A DNA stretch of 64,000 bases from contig NZ_CP071462.1 in the NCBI RefSeq assembly GCF_017352155.2, positions 1,860,001-1,924,000 on the forward strand, in the 5' to 3' direction. The notes under the pieces are model-generated. The model searched no databases and was not told where the DNA came from. It saw only the letters and a program-made list of their open reading frames with translations. This DNA is from Haloterrigena alkaliphila. Lineage in GTDB: Archaea > Halobacteriota > Halobacteria > Halobacteriales > Natrialbaceae. The position numbers and the translations under genes are program-made. Positions 45,145-55,634 of the stretch are shown in pieces; position 1 is the first letter of the stretch, and each line of letters starts with the position of its first letter.

Positions 45145-45371
45145 AACCGAACTTGTTGCCCCAGCAAGATAACTGTTCAGTCTGTTGTTCCTAGACCATC
45201 ATGGGACAAGACATTTCAGTAATAACTTAATTCCTAGTTGTAAAAACACCCCTCAATTGATATCTACACGTTAGCTCTAACGAGCGGTAATGCAGGTAGT
45301 TGGTTCGCGATCTTGTTTTTCATGTTATTTTGCCAATCTCGAGTAACTATCTCACAAAGAAATATTTATTT

Positions 45372-45823
45372 TTAGGAAGTAATTATTGAGACAATTTTCC
45401 GAGACCGGCGAATGAAGAACTCATTGTAGAAATCCCGATCAGCCAGGAGAAGAGCGCTCTCAAAGGGGTAGGTGGTGAGACGGTTGATAATGCACTCGAC
45501 CGCGTCAACTTCCTTCTCGTCGCTGCGGACATACGTCATCGCCAGTGGGACTGGTTTTCCCTTCGAGACGAGGCTCGCCGTACAGTAACGGTAATACGTC
45601 GTCGTCCTGTCTTGGGCTCTCATTCGACAGAGTTTACCGTTCTAGTTTGCGTGAGTACCGTGGTAGGAGTTATCGACGAATCAATGGTATCGATCCTCGA
45701 CCGGTCACGGCCGAGGATCGTCATCGCTAACCGCATGAGTAGGAAATTCGCGTCGGATTCAAACCTTTCTCGATTGAGGGTGTTGCCAGTCCATGATGGT
45801 ATCGTCACTGGAAGCTTGATCAT
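45372..45823 (-). pseudogene. Decayed ISH-type transposase
   Basis: Two minus-strand pieces follow one another with a frame change near 45623: FLLMRLAMTILGRDRSRIDT then IDSS, and RAQDRTTTYYRYCTASLVSK then ALLLADRDFYNEFFIRRSR. The last is the second catalytic-Asp region of haloarchaeal DDE transposases. Both ends are missing. It marks past IS activity in the decayed zone. Confidence 0.65.
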
Positions 45824-46368
45824 TCTCCTTACGTCTCCCAGACGGAGGTCTAGTTAAATGTTGCAAGGATGTCAATAGCCCCTGGTCGGGACTGAGGGGC
45901 GAGCCCTCGGCCCCAAGCCTTGGGAGTTGGCTAATAACGTCTCCTGCTACATCTTTCATGCCCGTGTCTGAAAGAACACCGTCTGGTTAGGGAAAATTGA
46001 TCTAATTCACTTGATTTACCATTTCCCTCATTAGGGCAATACTTTAGCTTCGACTCTCAGATCGATTGGGAAGTACCGGTAGTAGAGGTGTGGTTCTTCG
46101 GTCGCTACCAGTCACAGATGAGGATATCATATTTTTGGGCAGCCCTGCTATATAGAATACGTTAAGGAGTTATACATAATTCTGAATGCTTCTCCCATTG
46201 TTTCTGTTCACCCTTTATTCCAAGATAATATTCGGGGAATAGAGATCATGCTGCCTTGTTGAATGCGAGACTGTATTGGGGTAGGTTAATTACTCATAGT
46301 TCCAGAGCATCAAAGACAGGTTCTCGCAGTCAGAAAGGTTTTTTAGGAAACCAGTGTAAATAGAAGAT
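45824..46368. other. AT-rich intergenic region
   Basis: About 545 bases with falling GC and no supportable gene; the left part may be further transposase remnant. The right edge includes the promoter of the following AT-rich gene. Confidence 0.45.
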
Positions 46369-46926
46369 ATGGCCACCGATGAGGCGGAAGAATACTGGAT
46401 TCGTACCTCTATAGATGATCTACAGAGTGCTTTATTATTAGGAGATAACTCTACCGACGTCTCTAAGAAGCTTCTCGAAATGATGAATACTTATGCACCG
46501 ATATGGCGGGAAGTGTATATAATAGACGAAAAGTCAGATGATTCGATCACATCTACTATTCAGTCTGGCGATTCATCTGTATCTCACAATATTAGCTGGA
46601 TAGATTCCTTCGATAATATGGGAACCAAAGGTGTATTCGAAGAATTAAGATTAGAAATAGAGAGTATTCAAGCACCATCTCACATTGATACCGTTTTCTT
46701 TGTTAATGCAACTACTATAGAAAAGTACCTCTCACGTTACGAGATTACAGAGATTATCGAACAGATCCAATCCATGTCTGATTTCACCTACATTTATGCT
46801 GATTTGAATGAGTTATCACAAAATTCACTTGATTATTTAACGTCAACAGTAGACCAAGTTGCGACCTATAATAGTTCGACCAACGCTTGGGACAAAAGCA
46901 TTTCTGACGTGGAGGATATATCCTGA
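46369..46926 (+). CDS. AT-rich orphan protein
   Basis: 185 residues, acidic, Ser/Asp/Ile-rich, with unusually AT-rich codons for this genome, a sign of transfer. Sections like LQSALLLGDNSTDVSKKLLE and SHIDTVFFVNATTIEKYLSR suggest an alpha/beta fold similar to haloarchaeal DUF7504-type RecA-like proteins, but no Walker motif is visible. Function unknown. It stands alone between decayed stretches. Confidence 0.55.
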   Translation: MATDEAEEYWIRTSIDDLQSALLLGDNSTDVSKKLLEMMNTYAPIWREVYIIDEKSDDSITSTIQSGDSSVSHNISWIDSFDNMGTKGVFEELRLEIESIQAPSHIDTVFFVNATTIEKYLSRYEITEIIEQIQSMSDFTYIYADLNELSQNSLDYLTSTVDQVATYNSSTNAWDKSISDVEDIS

Positions 46927-47756
46927 TGATTTAATTTATATTTACTAGTTATCTCGTGATAGGATTGGATTGCATTCAGACAAGCTGATTCCATGCGAAA
47001 GGAATGCTCTCCACCACTCATCGGTAATTTTTACTTTAGTTATATTAATATAATTCGGATGGGGGGATAGTTCATCGTCTTCAGGGGCCTCCATCCGAAG
47101 ACTGCGATATCGAGAATCAGCTGTGAGTCGAGTGCAGTGTATACCCAAGACCAGTTTCCGTGGATTTTGACAACCTCATTAATAGCGATCTCCGAGAGCT
47201 TCGTCTTTGGCGGATCTGGTACGCTGTCAGCGGATGTACCTAGTGCCAGATTGCTTGTGAGAGCAGTTAATATCGAGCAAGCGAAGAGTCACTTGTATCT
47301 CTCAAAGCGAACAACCAGTCTGTGACGACGGATGTCGAACACCTTGATGGGCGTTGTCGTCCGTTCTCGCTCCAAATATTCATCAATTCCGCCACTCAGC
47401 ACTCCCTGAGCAGATCTGCAAGTAGCCTGCCAAATTATCTCTACGACTTAACAGTTTCTCAAACTGTGAAACTAGACGATGCCTTCTAAAGAGATTGATG
47501 CCCTAGAAATATGATCAAGATATTTTGAACCATTGATACATTTCAAGGTATTCCCTCCTTCATTTCACTTCATAGGCGAAAATCGGCCGATTCTTTGAAC
47601 TAGTATTGTGATTTCAGCATCATATCTTGATGGAAATTCCTCTTAAACGCTGGCCCGCATAGATACTAGCGAAGAATTTAGTGCTGATGAGAGTGTAGGA
47701 TCACTTGAGGAACTCGAATCAGATCTCGACTTCCGACTTTGTAAGGAGATGAGCAG
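46927..47756. other. AT-rich gap before hemA remnant
   Basis: About 830 bases without a credible gene. Short frames on both strands (for example 47137-47325) have no recognisable protein. Possibly a graveyard of older insertions. Confidence 0.45.
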
Positions 47757-48075
47757 TCCATTCACTCCCACGCGGACCAAGTGAAACCGAAAAACGTCGA
47801 GACGGTACTCTCGAAACTGGACGTCAACGGCGGGCTGACTGTAGAGTAACGCTACATCGTCGAGTTCTTCGCAGAAGCCTGGGGTCGGAACTGCTCGAAC
47901 TACCGACCCGAAGTCTCAGAGAGGCCGGGTCTACGACAAGTGGTCGATTATTCAGGCAGCAGTCCACCTGTTTGACCCGTCAGCCAACGCCGGCACGAGG
48001 ACATTCGACCAGACTGCACGTGTGACCAAGTCGCCGGAGGGTCCGCCCACCACGACTGGACTCGAAAACGATTGA
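47757..48075 (+). pseudogene. 3' remnant of a second hemA
   Basis: The translation HSHADQVKPKNVETVLSKLD, NGGLTVE-stop-RYIVEFFAEA, and a shifted tail ending near ENDstop closely match the C-terminus of the intact HemA at 51785-53116 (HSHADRVKSKNLETALSKLD, NGGLTEEQRYIVESFADA). An in-frame stop and at least one frameshift make it non-functional. It points to the right, directly toward the CbiX-like gene. Confidence 0.85.
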
Positions 48076-48227
48076 GAACCAGAATAAAGGACTACCTCTG
48101 GCGTCCGACCACCGCGTTCCGACCGGTCGGAGTCCCCAACATATTTGTTAACGGGTGACGCAGACGTCCTTGTACAATCTGATTTGGGATAACGTAAAGA
48201 GGATTGTCTGCGTGATAGAGGAAAACA

Positions 48228-49019
48228 ATGATCGATGGAACACTAATTGTGATCGGAAGAGAGACGGGAGAGTCAAACAAGACGATAGAGACACACGTTG
48301 GCCGACTGCGGGAGCGGGATATCGCAAACACGGTTCGGGCTGAACGGTTCGATGAAACCCAGAACCCCGCGATTGACGGTGATGGTCGGACTGACGACAA
48401 CGACGAGGAAGTGTTCGTCGTGCCGATGAGTCTGGTGGAGACAAACGAAACGAGAACGACGGTTCCCAGAGTGGCGAGCGCAATCAGCGACGCGGCCTGT
48501 CTCTGTGGGCCGATCGGTCAGAATCCGGCGATCACAGACGCTATAGCCGACCGAGCCGCCGAACAACTCGAACCTGGTCCCGACGTGTCTCTCGTCTTGG
48601 TTGGCCTCGGCAGCAGCTCAATGCCCCACGAGCGGTTGACAATTGAGTATCACGAACGCCGACTCCGCGACCAGACCGGCTACGGGGAGGTCACGTCCGC
48701 ATATCTGGTGCAAGACCCTGCCGTCGAGTGCGCCCGCTACAATGCCACTAACGACCGGATCGTGGTAGTCCCCGTCTTCATCACCCCCTCCACTACGACC
48801 GAAGAGGAGATTCCGGCGAAACTCGAACTTGACCGCGACGACGTCAAGTACACCGACCCTCTCGGAACCCATCCGCGAGTCACCGACGCGATTCACTCGG
48901 AAGTAGCGAAACAGCATGTGCTCCAGATCTGCGTTGACGGCTCTGGATCTCCGCCTGTCGGTCCCTTGAACGAATCCACCGGTCCCGCCGCGAATGAGGG
49001 CATGGGATCGTCCCGCTAA
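48228..49019 (+). CDS. CbiX/SirB-like chelatase-domain protein
   Basis: 263 residues. The C-terminal half has LVLVGLGSSSMPHERLTIEY followed by VTSAYLVQDPAVECARYNAT and RIVVVPVFI, typical of CbiX/SirB chelatases that insert Co2+ or Fe2+ into sirohydrochlorin; here the usual catalytic HGS His is replaced (GLGSSS). The N-terminal half looks like a degenerate repeat (LIVIGRETGES, VFVVPMSLVE). So it is either a divergent chelatase or a protein that lost catalysis. It lies next to a hemA remnant, consistent with a former tetrapyrrole cluster. Confidence 0.72.
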   Translation: MIDGTLIVIGRETGESNKTIETHVGRLRERDIANTVRAERFDETQNPAIDGDGRTDDNDEEVFVVPMSLVETNETRTTVPRVASAISDAACLCGPIGQNPAITDAIADRAAEQLEPGPDVSLVLVGLGSSSMPHERLTIEYHERRLRDQTGYGEVTSAYLVQDPAVECARYNATNDRIVVVPVFITPSTTTEEEIPAKLELDRDDVKYTDPLGTHPRVTDAIHSEVAKQHVLQICVDGSGSPPVGPLNESTGPAANEGMGSSR

Positions 49020-49500
49020 TATATGGCCGAGTCGACTGCCAAGCGGACCGCCGGTCACGAGGCAACTGAGGGTCCTAGCCCCAGCGATGGGTGTCATGCC
49101 CAGCCACAGCAAGCACACCAGCAGGAGCAGGTAGCGAAGCCAGAAGTTCGGCATCGAAACGCTGATCGACCCGGAGATCTGGCTGGTCTTATCGATCCAA
49201 GTGTCATGGTGGACGGCGCTTACAATGCCTATTGAAACGCCGATCAGCACCGAAACGACCGTCGCCGACAGCGCAAGTTCGAGTATTCGGCACCTGTGCG
49301 AGTATCAGTGAGGCCACGGGTTCGGATTGGTATTTTGATATTCCGAGATTTCCTCGGGATCGCATCGGTGAGCCACGAGACATACTGATTACGAAAGGGA
49401 TTGTCCAGCCTAGGTTCAGCGCGGAAGGCTGTGACTCAAACGCCGACGGGAGACTCTGCCGTTGCTCTCTGAGGACGGTGTACGCCGGATCACCTGGTGT
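49020..49500 (-). pseudogene. Frameshifted DppB-type ABC permease remnant
   Basis: Reading leftward: TPGDPAYTVLREQ and NLGISKYQSEPVASLILAQV, then after a frameshift near 49285 LELALSATVVSVLIGVSIGI and SMPNFWLRYLLLLVCLLWLG. These match the order of motifs in DppB/OppB peptide or nickel permeases. The N- and C-terminal membrane parts are lost. It abuts the chelatase gene's end. A nickel or peptide role cannot be decided. Confidence 0.72.
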
Positions 49501-49804
49501 GTGAAACACGAACCCGACGTAATCAGCGCGACTTCGACCATTACGACGGAGAACGATTCAAACCGAGGAGAAGAACACGTAGCATTTAGTGTCGGAAGTG
49601 AACTGGCAACCGTATCTGAGCGTACTCTAGCAAGTGATAGTCGTGATGTCGAGATCATGCAACCGAGTTTTTCGAACCGCCCGATCGGCTATAGGCGACC
49701 AATGTTGTGAATCGCCGATTATCGTCCAATTAGCAATGAGCAGCCCAGAAATACAATCATACTTTTCCTATTAAAAATTGACTTGTAAAGGTTTACGTTA
49801 CTTG
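49501..49804. other. Intergenic region upstream of phosphomevalonate decarboxylase
   Basis: About 300 bases. A single short frame on the plus strand has no recognisable protein. An AT-rich stretch at 49750-49780 is probably promoter DNA for the next gene. Confidence 0.45.
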
Positions 49805-50785
49805 ATGTCCTCTCCGCCCAGTGTGAAAGCGACCGCGCTCGCACACCCGATCCAAGGGCTCATCAAGTATCACGGACTGCGGGACGAATCACGCAACATT
49901 CCCTATCACGACTCCATTTCGATGTGCACGGCTCCCTCGAAGACGGAGACAACCGTCGAGTTCGGCCACTACGAGAACACCTGTTTCGTCAATGGTGAGG
50001 AGATCGACCGGGAGGGGTACGAGCGGGTGATGACTGTTCTCGACCGCGTGAGACGGCTGGCCGGGTTCGAACAGGGCGCTCGCGTCGAGTCTCACAATAC
50101 CTTCGCGTCCAACGTGGGGTTGGGCGCGTCTGCGTCCGCGTTCGCGGCGCTCGCGGTCGCGGCGGCCGACGCTGCCGATCTCGACTTGGACCGCGGGGAG
50201 CTGTCCGTCCTCGCCCGCCACGGTGCGCCCTCCGCAGCGCGGAGCGTCACAGGCGGGTTCTCCCAGCTCCGGACGAATACGACTGATGCGGAGTGTGCCG
50301 CAGAGCGAATCGCCGCGCCATTCGAGGAGGACATTCGGACGGTCGTCGGCCTGGTCCCGGAATTCAAACACACGTCACACGCCCACGAGGAGGCCCCGGA
50401 CTCGCATCTATTCGACGGACGGCTAGCCTACATCCACGACGCGCTCGCGGACATGCAGCAATCGATCCGTGACGGAGACTTCGAGACAACCTTCAAACTT
50501 GCCGAGCGCGACTCACTGAGCCTTCTTGCAGTCACCATGACAGGGCCAGAGAACTGGTTTTACTGGCGGCCGGAAACGGTCCGTCTCCGCGACATCGCAA
50601 CACACCTTCGGGAGGAGGAGGGGCTCCCGGTGTACTTCTCCTCGGACACTGGTGCGACGGCATACCTGAACACGACTTCCGCACACGCGGACCGTGTCGC
50701 GGCGGAAGTCGAGGCACTCGGCCTTGAATCCCGAATCTGGAGCGTCGGTGGCCCAGCAAAGGTCATCGACGACCACCTGTTCTGA
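49805..50785 (+). CDS. mvaD: Phosphomevalonate decarboxylase
   Basis: 326 residues from ATG 49805 (MSSPPSVKATALAHPIQGLI); nine extra codons upstream are doubtful. GHMP-kinase-like decarboxylase: HPIQGLIKYHGLRDESRNIP, the phosphate-binding NVGLGASASAFAALA and ARSVTGGFSQL are the family landmarks. In haloarchaea this protein decarboxylates phosphomevalonate to isopentenyl phosphate in the modified mevalonate pathway to membrane lipids. It is an essential function if the only copy. The surrounding genes are decayed, so it stands alone. Confidence 0.9.
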   Translation: MSSPPSVKATALAHPIQGLIKYHGLRDESRNIPYHDSISMCTAPSKTETTVEFGHYENTCFVNGEEIDREGYERVMTVLDRVRRLAGFEQGARVESHNTFASNVGLGASASAFAALAVAAADAADLDLDRGELSVLARHGAPSAARSVTGGFSQLRTNTTDAECAAERIAAPFEEDIRTVVGLVPEFKHTSHAHEEAPDSHLFDGRLAYIHDALADMQQSIRDGDFETTFKLAERDSLSLLAVTMTGPENWFYWRPETVRLRDIATHLREEEGLPVYFSSDTGATAYLNTTSAHADRVAAEVEALGLESRIWSVGGPAKVIDDHLF

Positions 50786-51784
50786 AATGTAGTGCTACGA
50801 TGTCAACTATACCTGACCCCGTGGATTGGTTGCCAGCTGACAACTCAAGGACGATGCCATACCAGTCACCTCTCAGCGGCTGATTGTCGGTCGTTCTACA
50901 GAACTGCCATCGGGTTTGTCGTGAGTATCCAGAATCAGGTCCCGGTTGTTGTAGTTCGATACCGGCCTGTGTAGTCTCCACACGCCGTCGTAACGGTCGG
51001 ACAGGTGCCAATCCGACGGGGATTGTGCCTCGCCCCGTCAACTTGGATTCCCAAGGTCGCCGGCGTTCTCGCCGAACTCTCGCGCAAGACTGTCGACACC
51101 TCGTCCAGACGTTCAAGTACCACTCGTTGCACGGCTGAATCGCGATCCTTGTTCTGTCTCCGCTGAAGAGTCCGAGGCCGGACATCTCGGTGATGAAGAC
51201 CGATGACCAGAGGACGTTACGCTCCTGTAGCCACCCGACCGGACCGATGCCTACCTGCTGACCTATGATTACGAGGACAGGGTCGACGCGCTCAATGCGT
51301 TCGCCGAGCGCGTCGCAGACGGCGACCGCGAGACAGCAGTTCTCATGGGCGACCCATGTAAATCGAGCGACCAATCTGTTGGAAAGTCTAGGACGTCGTT
51401 GAAAGGCTAATCCGGGTCATTCCGGACATCTCTTGACTTCAACCCGCCGCCATACGCGCGCGGACGCCAATAGAAGAGCCGTCATTCGTCACGCTGATAA
51501 GAACGGTGCCATCAGCGCCGGCCTGGACTGACTCTGCCCTAGAGGGGACTGTATCGATTGGGATACTGGTAGGTGTACACGGAATAGATCGCGAACCGCC
51601 TGTCGTCTCCGCGTGGCGCGACGTCAGGCGAGTGGACCAGTACAGTTTGGACGCCGTTGACGGGAACGTTGTCAACGTTGACTCGCTCCTTAAGCACAGC
51701 TGTCTAGACAGTCGAGGTAGTCTTTCGTTGTCGGACGTTCTTTTAACACTCATACGCTGATATCTCACTCTACGGTACTTTACG
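50786..51784. other. Degenerate region with unidentified protein remnants
   Basis: About 1 kb. Scattered pieces with protein-like character appear in changing frames: KVAGVLAELSRKTVD near 51055, AYLLTYDYEDRVDALNAFAE near 51250 (plus strand) and GTVLISVTNDGSSIGVRARM near 51450 (minus). Each is interrupted by stops and frameshifts. I could not name the parent genes. Confidence 0.45.
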
Positions 51785-53116
51785 TCAGTCGTTTTCGAGT
51801 CCGCTGGTCATCTGTGGGCCGTTGGGATCGTCTTTCATACGGACGGTCCCGTCGAGCAGCGTCGTGCCGGCGTCGGCTGACGGGTCAAATAGGTGGACTG
51901 CTGCCTGAATAGTCGACCACTCGTCGTAGACCGCGGCCTCCTTGAGGCTCCGGGTCGGCGGGGCGAGTAGCTCTGAAACCATCGCATCGGCGAACGACTC
52001 GACGATGTAGCGTTGCTCTTCGGTCAGCCCGCCATTGGCATCCAGTTTCGAGAGTGCTGTCTCGAGATTTTTTGATTTGACGCGGTCGGCGTGGGAGTGA
52101 ATGGAACTGATCACTTCTTCGACGTGGCATTGCTTGAACTGCTCGTGTAAGCGATCGCACTCTCGGTCGACGATGGCTTCGACCTCTTGGGCGGCCCGCC
52201 GACGGCGCAGTTGCGTCTCGTTGATCACCGCTTTGAGGTCGGCAAGGTCCCGACTCACCCAGCCGGTGTTGGCCGTGGTACCAGGTGCAACGTCTCGGGG
52301 CTGGGCGATATCGACGATCACGCCTTCTTGGGCCGGCTCAGTGTGCTCGGAGTCGACGACGTAGTCGTCGGCGCAGGTCGCCGTTACGACGACGTCGGCC
52401 TCGTCAAGGGCGGCCGGGAGCGCATCAAGTTCGATTACGTCCGTCGCCACGGTTTCCAGTCCCGAAGTGAGCTCTTTTGCGCGGGAGTACGTCCGGTTGG
52501 CGACAATCAGCCGCTCCGCGTCCGTGTCGTCGACCGTTCGGCCCACGTCCGTTCCCATGGATCCGGCGCCGACCAGAAGCACGGTCGAACCGGATAGATC
52601 TGTTTCACGGGCCGCAAGTTTGATCGCTACGTTGCTGATCGAGTGTACTCCCTCGCTGATCGCCGTCTCCGTTCGGGCGTCCTGTCCAACGTGGATAGCT
52701 TTCATTACCGCCGTATCGAGCAGTGGGCCGAGCGTTCCCGCCTCTCGGGCAGCCTGGTAGGCGTCCTGCATCTGACCGAGGATCTCTTCCTCGCCGAGGA
52801 TCATCGATTCGAGGCCAGCCGCGACTCGGAGCAAGTGACGCAGGCTCTCCTCGTGGCCCGTCGTGACGACGGCGTCGTCACTGACGTGTGACGCGAACGT
52901 GCGTAGGACGTCGTGGCCGGTACACTGCTCATCGGTGGCGACGTATATTTCGGCCCGGTGGCAAGTATGGAGAATGAATGCCTCGGACACGGTATTGTTT
53001 TCGACAAGCCGTTCTGCGATCTCGGTCTCCGTTCCGAAAGACAACGACTCAATGTCGTCGATGTCCGCTACCTTGTGTGTGACCCGAAGACCAGAGATAG
53101 TGTCGAACTTCATCAC
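51785..53116 (-). CDS. hemA: Glutamyl-tRNA reductase (divergent)
   Basis: 443 residues (MMKFDTISGL; either Met can start). The catalytic cysteine is kept in ILHTCHRAEIYV (C52), but the usual STCNR reads HTCHR. The NADPH domain has VLLVGAGSMGTDVGRTV, and AAGLESMILGEEEILGQMQD is the family hallmark. It makes glutamate-1-semialdehyde from glutamyl-tRNA for haem and cobamide synthesis. It is not in a visible hem operon, and a broken copy lies 4 kb away, so this could be a second HemA with its own role. Confidence 0.88.
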   Translation of the reverse strand: MMKFDTISGLRVTHKVADIDDIESLSFGTETEIAERLVENNTVSEAFILHTCHRAEIYVATDEQCTGHDVLRTFASHVSDDAVVTTGHEESLRHLLRVAAGLESMILGEEEILGQMQDAYQAAREAGTLGPLLDTAVMKAIHVGQDARTETAISEGVHSISNVAIKLAARETDLSGSTVLLVGAGSMGTDVGRTVDDTDAERLIVANRTYSRAKELTSGLETVATDVIELDALPAALDEADVVVTATCADDYVVDSEHTEPAQEGVIVDIAQPRDVAPGTTANTGWVSRDLADLKAVINETQLRRRRAAQEVEAIVDRECDRLHEQFKQCHVEEVISSIHSHADRVKSKNLETALSKLDANGGLTEEQRYIVESFADAMVSELLAPPTRSLKEAAVYDEWSTIQAAVHLFDPSADAGTTLLDGTVRMKDDPNGPQMTSGLEND

Positions 53117-53391
53117 CGAATCACCGCGCCAACCCCTTCTTTACAGTCTGCTGAACATACGAGCGACACCAGGTGATGACTCTCTCGAACGGACGATCCA
53201 GCGAGTGGCGCTCGTCGCTCACAGCGCATACTATACAAATATAGTTGGTGAACTTAAAATTTGGTTGTATACCTTCGCGCGGAGCCACCGGTCTTGGGAG
53301 TATCGCCAGTAGTGATTGGTCCAACCTCGTGGTTAAAGAGTGGTTGTACTAACGCCAATAGCATGGTGATGAGTTGAACGTTCGACCGTTC

Positions 53392-54395
53392 GAACCCCTT
53401 GAGGTTCCTGTTCGCGGGCGGAATCACCAAGACCGCCGGAATCAAAGGGATCAGTGCCGCCGGGACGAACCCCGACGTGATGGTCCACACGCCGAGCATA
53501 GACATGGAGATCGTCTGGTACGGGAAGCCCGTCAGTACGCCAGTCGTGCCGGTCAGTCCGTCGGGGTGTCCGACGCTGGCCGTGATCACGCGAGCCGTCC
53601 GGGATCTCGTGCCGTTCGAGACGCTCGTTGTTAATGCTGGTCTCACCAAGCAGACGGCTGCACCGTCGCTGACTCTCAGTGGAACACCGTGTGGGGACAT
53701 ACGAGCGAACGACCCCGGGGTGAACGCACAGGAAATCGTCGACGAGGCCCGAAGTTTCGGCGCGTCACTCCCCGACGAAGAGGTCATCATCGGCGAAACC
53801 ATCCCTGGTGGGACGACGATTGCACTGGGTGTGCTCACCGCGCTGGGCGAGCAAGTCAGCGTTTCTTCTTCGCTGCCTGAAAATCCGCTCACACTCAAAC
53901 GGGACGTTGTCGACAGAGCCCTGGCTGTGAATATCATGGCACCTGGGGACGCCGCGGGCGACCCAATACGGGGGTCCGTCGGACCCGAGATCCCGTCCTC
54001 GCCGCAGTATGAAGTCTCACGCTCGGACTGTCCGAGAGCGGAACCGACGTGATACTTGCCGGAGGAACGCAAATGGTCGCTGAGGCGGCGGCGCACGCCA
54101 CGCAGGCCTCACGGACGAATTCTCACTGGTTACGATGTCGTCCGTCGCCAATGACGGTAGTGCGAACATCGAGGAAGCACCAGCGTTCCTCAACCTCGAT
54201 CTGACCGTGACCGATCCCGGGTTCAAGGACACCGACCACCCGTCGATGGAAGCCTACGTCGCCAGGGAGGCGAAAGAGGGGGCCGGGATGGGCGGTGGCC
54301 TCGCACTTGCAGCTCACGATGGTATCTCGATGGCCGATATTAGGGGTTCGATCGTCGAACGCTACGCGGTCTTCTCGAAAAGACGGATAACCCAG
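53392..54395 (+). pseudogene. CobT-like nucleotide:DMB phosphoribosyltransferase remnant
   Basis: The first frame gives FLFAGGITKTAGIKGISAAG, EVIIGETIPGGTTIALGVLT and VSVSSSLPENPLTLKRDVVD. After about 54050 the reading frame changes twice, giving LAGGTQMVAEAAAHATQ and LDLTVTDPGFKDTDHPSMEA, MGGGLALAAHDG. Together these match the archaeal TIGR00303/CobT-like protein of the cobamide nucleotide-loop pathway. At least two frameshifts and an unclear start show that it is dead. Confidence 0.8.
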
Positions 54396-54430
54396 TTGAG
54401 AGGGGGGCGGACGGACAGGAAAAGCCTTCA

Positions 54431-55160
54431 TGAAGGGTTTCGTGATCAGTTGTACGAACTCGGGCGTCGGGAAGACAGTCTTGACGCTGACGGTCTGCCC
54501 TCTAGGCGTCTGGACACACCGTTCAACCAGTGAAAGCCGGCACGGACTTCATAGACCCCAGCCATCATGAGGCTATCGTTAGCGCGCCATCCCCAACACT
54601 CGACCTGTGGCCCGAAGGGAGGGGCTGCGGCGGAACTACCACTGTGGCGAAGGTGACATCTGTTTCGTTAAGGGCGTGGTGGGACTGTATGACGGGGACA
54701 GCTACAGTATCGCGATGGTTGCCGAAGCCCTCGACCTCCCCGTAGTGCTCGTGGTCGACGCGAAGACCGGCATTGAGGTGTGGCTGCGACGATCCTAGGC
54801 TTAGAGAAGTATGCGGCCGAGATCGGTCGTGATATCGAGGTAGCGGGTATCATTGCACAGCACGCCAACGGCGGTCGCCATGCGGACGGTATTCGCGACG
54901 ACGCTCTCAACTAGACGGCATTTATCGGCCGGAGACTGCCGCGGTCGAAACTAAAGATTCCCGATTGGCACCTCGGACTACACATGGGTCAGGAAGCATC
55001 GCTCTCGGATGATGTCCTCGCCAAAGCCGCCGAACACGTCGATGCCGGCCGACTGTACGAGGCCGGACGCGAGTCACCGGCGGCCCCAACTCACTACGCG
55101 CCATCGACAACGGACGCGCGCATTGCAATGGTACGCGACGCCGCGTTCCGTTTTACCTAA
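54431..55160 (+). pseudogene. cbiA: Cobyrinate a,c-diamide synthase (CbiA) remnant
   Basis: Starts with ATG 54431: MKGFVISCTNSGVGKTVLTL is the CbiA P-loop region. It then needs at least three frame changes to continue as KAGTDFIDPSHHEAIVSAP, GLRRNYHCGEGDICF, GLYDGDSYSIAMVAEALDLP and VVLVVDAKTG, EIGRDIEVAGIIAQHANGGR, and finally SLSDDVLAKAAEHVDAGRLY with ARIAMVRDAAFRF, after which it stops. The C-terminal glutaminase part is missing. The enzyme amidates cobyrinate in cobamide synthesis; this copy cannot work. Confidence 0.82.
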
Positions 55161-55168
55161 TCCCGTAT

Positions 55169-55340
55169 CATGTGAAGCCGATCGCGTACCTCTGTGTCGG
55201 TTACCCTGAGGACGAATTCCTGGAGGTACTGGTCCTCTAACGGGAGGGATGGCGCGACCGTATCGACAGTACCGAACTCATCCATCACGAGAAATGGGAC
55301 CCCGCCAAAACGCCAACAAACGGATGCGAGACAAATTCTA
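55169..55340 (+). pseudogene. bluB: BluB C-terminal remnant
   Basis: The frame reads HVKPIAYLCVGYPEDEFLEV, a stop, and then REGWRDRIDSTELIHHEKWD. This is the end of BluB, which makes 5,6-dimethylbenzimidazole, the lower ligand of cobalamin. The body of the gene is missing. Its position directly after cbiA and the CobT-like remnant indicates a lost cobalamin cluster. From here to 55634 no further gene is visible. Confidence 0.7.
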
Positions 55341-55634
55341 TGACGAACGACCGAACGCCACCAAGAAAGCAGTCTCTCGAATACTCAGTAGCTGACAAGT
55401 CTGGTATTGTGTGTTTGAACAGGCCGGAGGCAGACAAATGGGCGGTACAATCGGCGGGTGCCTAACTGACACTGATTAGATACCGTCGACATGTCGTTTA
55501 ATGCAGCCCTCGAGGCTCATCAACGGGTTAACAAGAATTTGATATATTGAAACATCATTGAGGCTGCTGACGATTCGATGTCTCGACTAAAATCTCGGGC
55601 ATAGGTTTTTACAGCACACCGTTAATTTCCATCT

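Noticed and set aside
48618-49250. 210-codon minus-strand frame opposite the CbiX-like gene
   Set aside because: Only its first ~70 residues are real permease remnant; the rest is the mirror of the chelatase gene.
53254-54096. 280-codon minus-strand frame over the CobT-like remnant
   Set aside because: The plus strand carries recognisable CobT-like motifs; the minus frame is a shadow.
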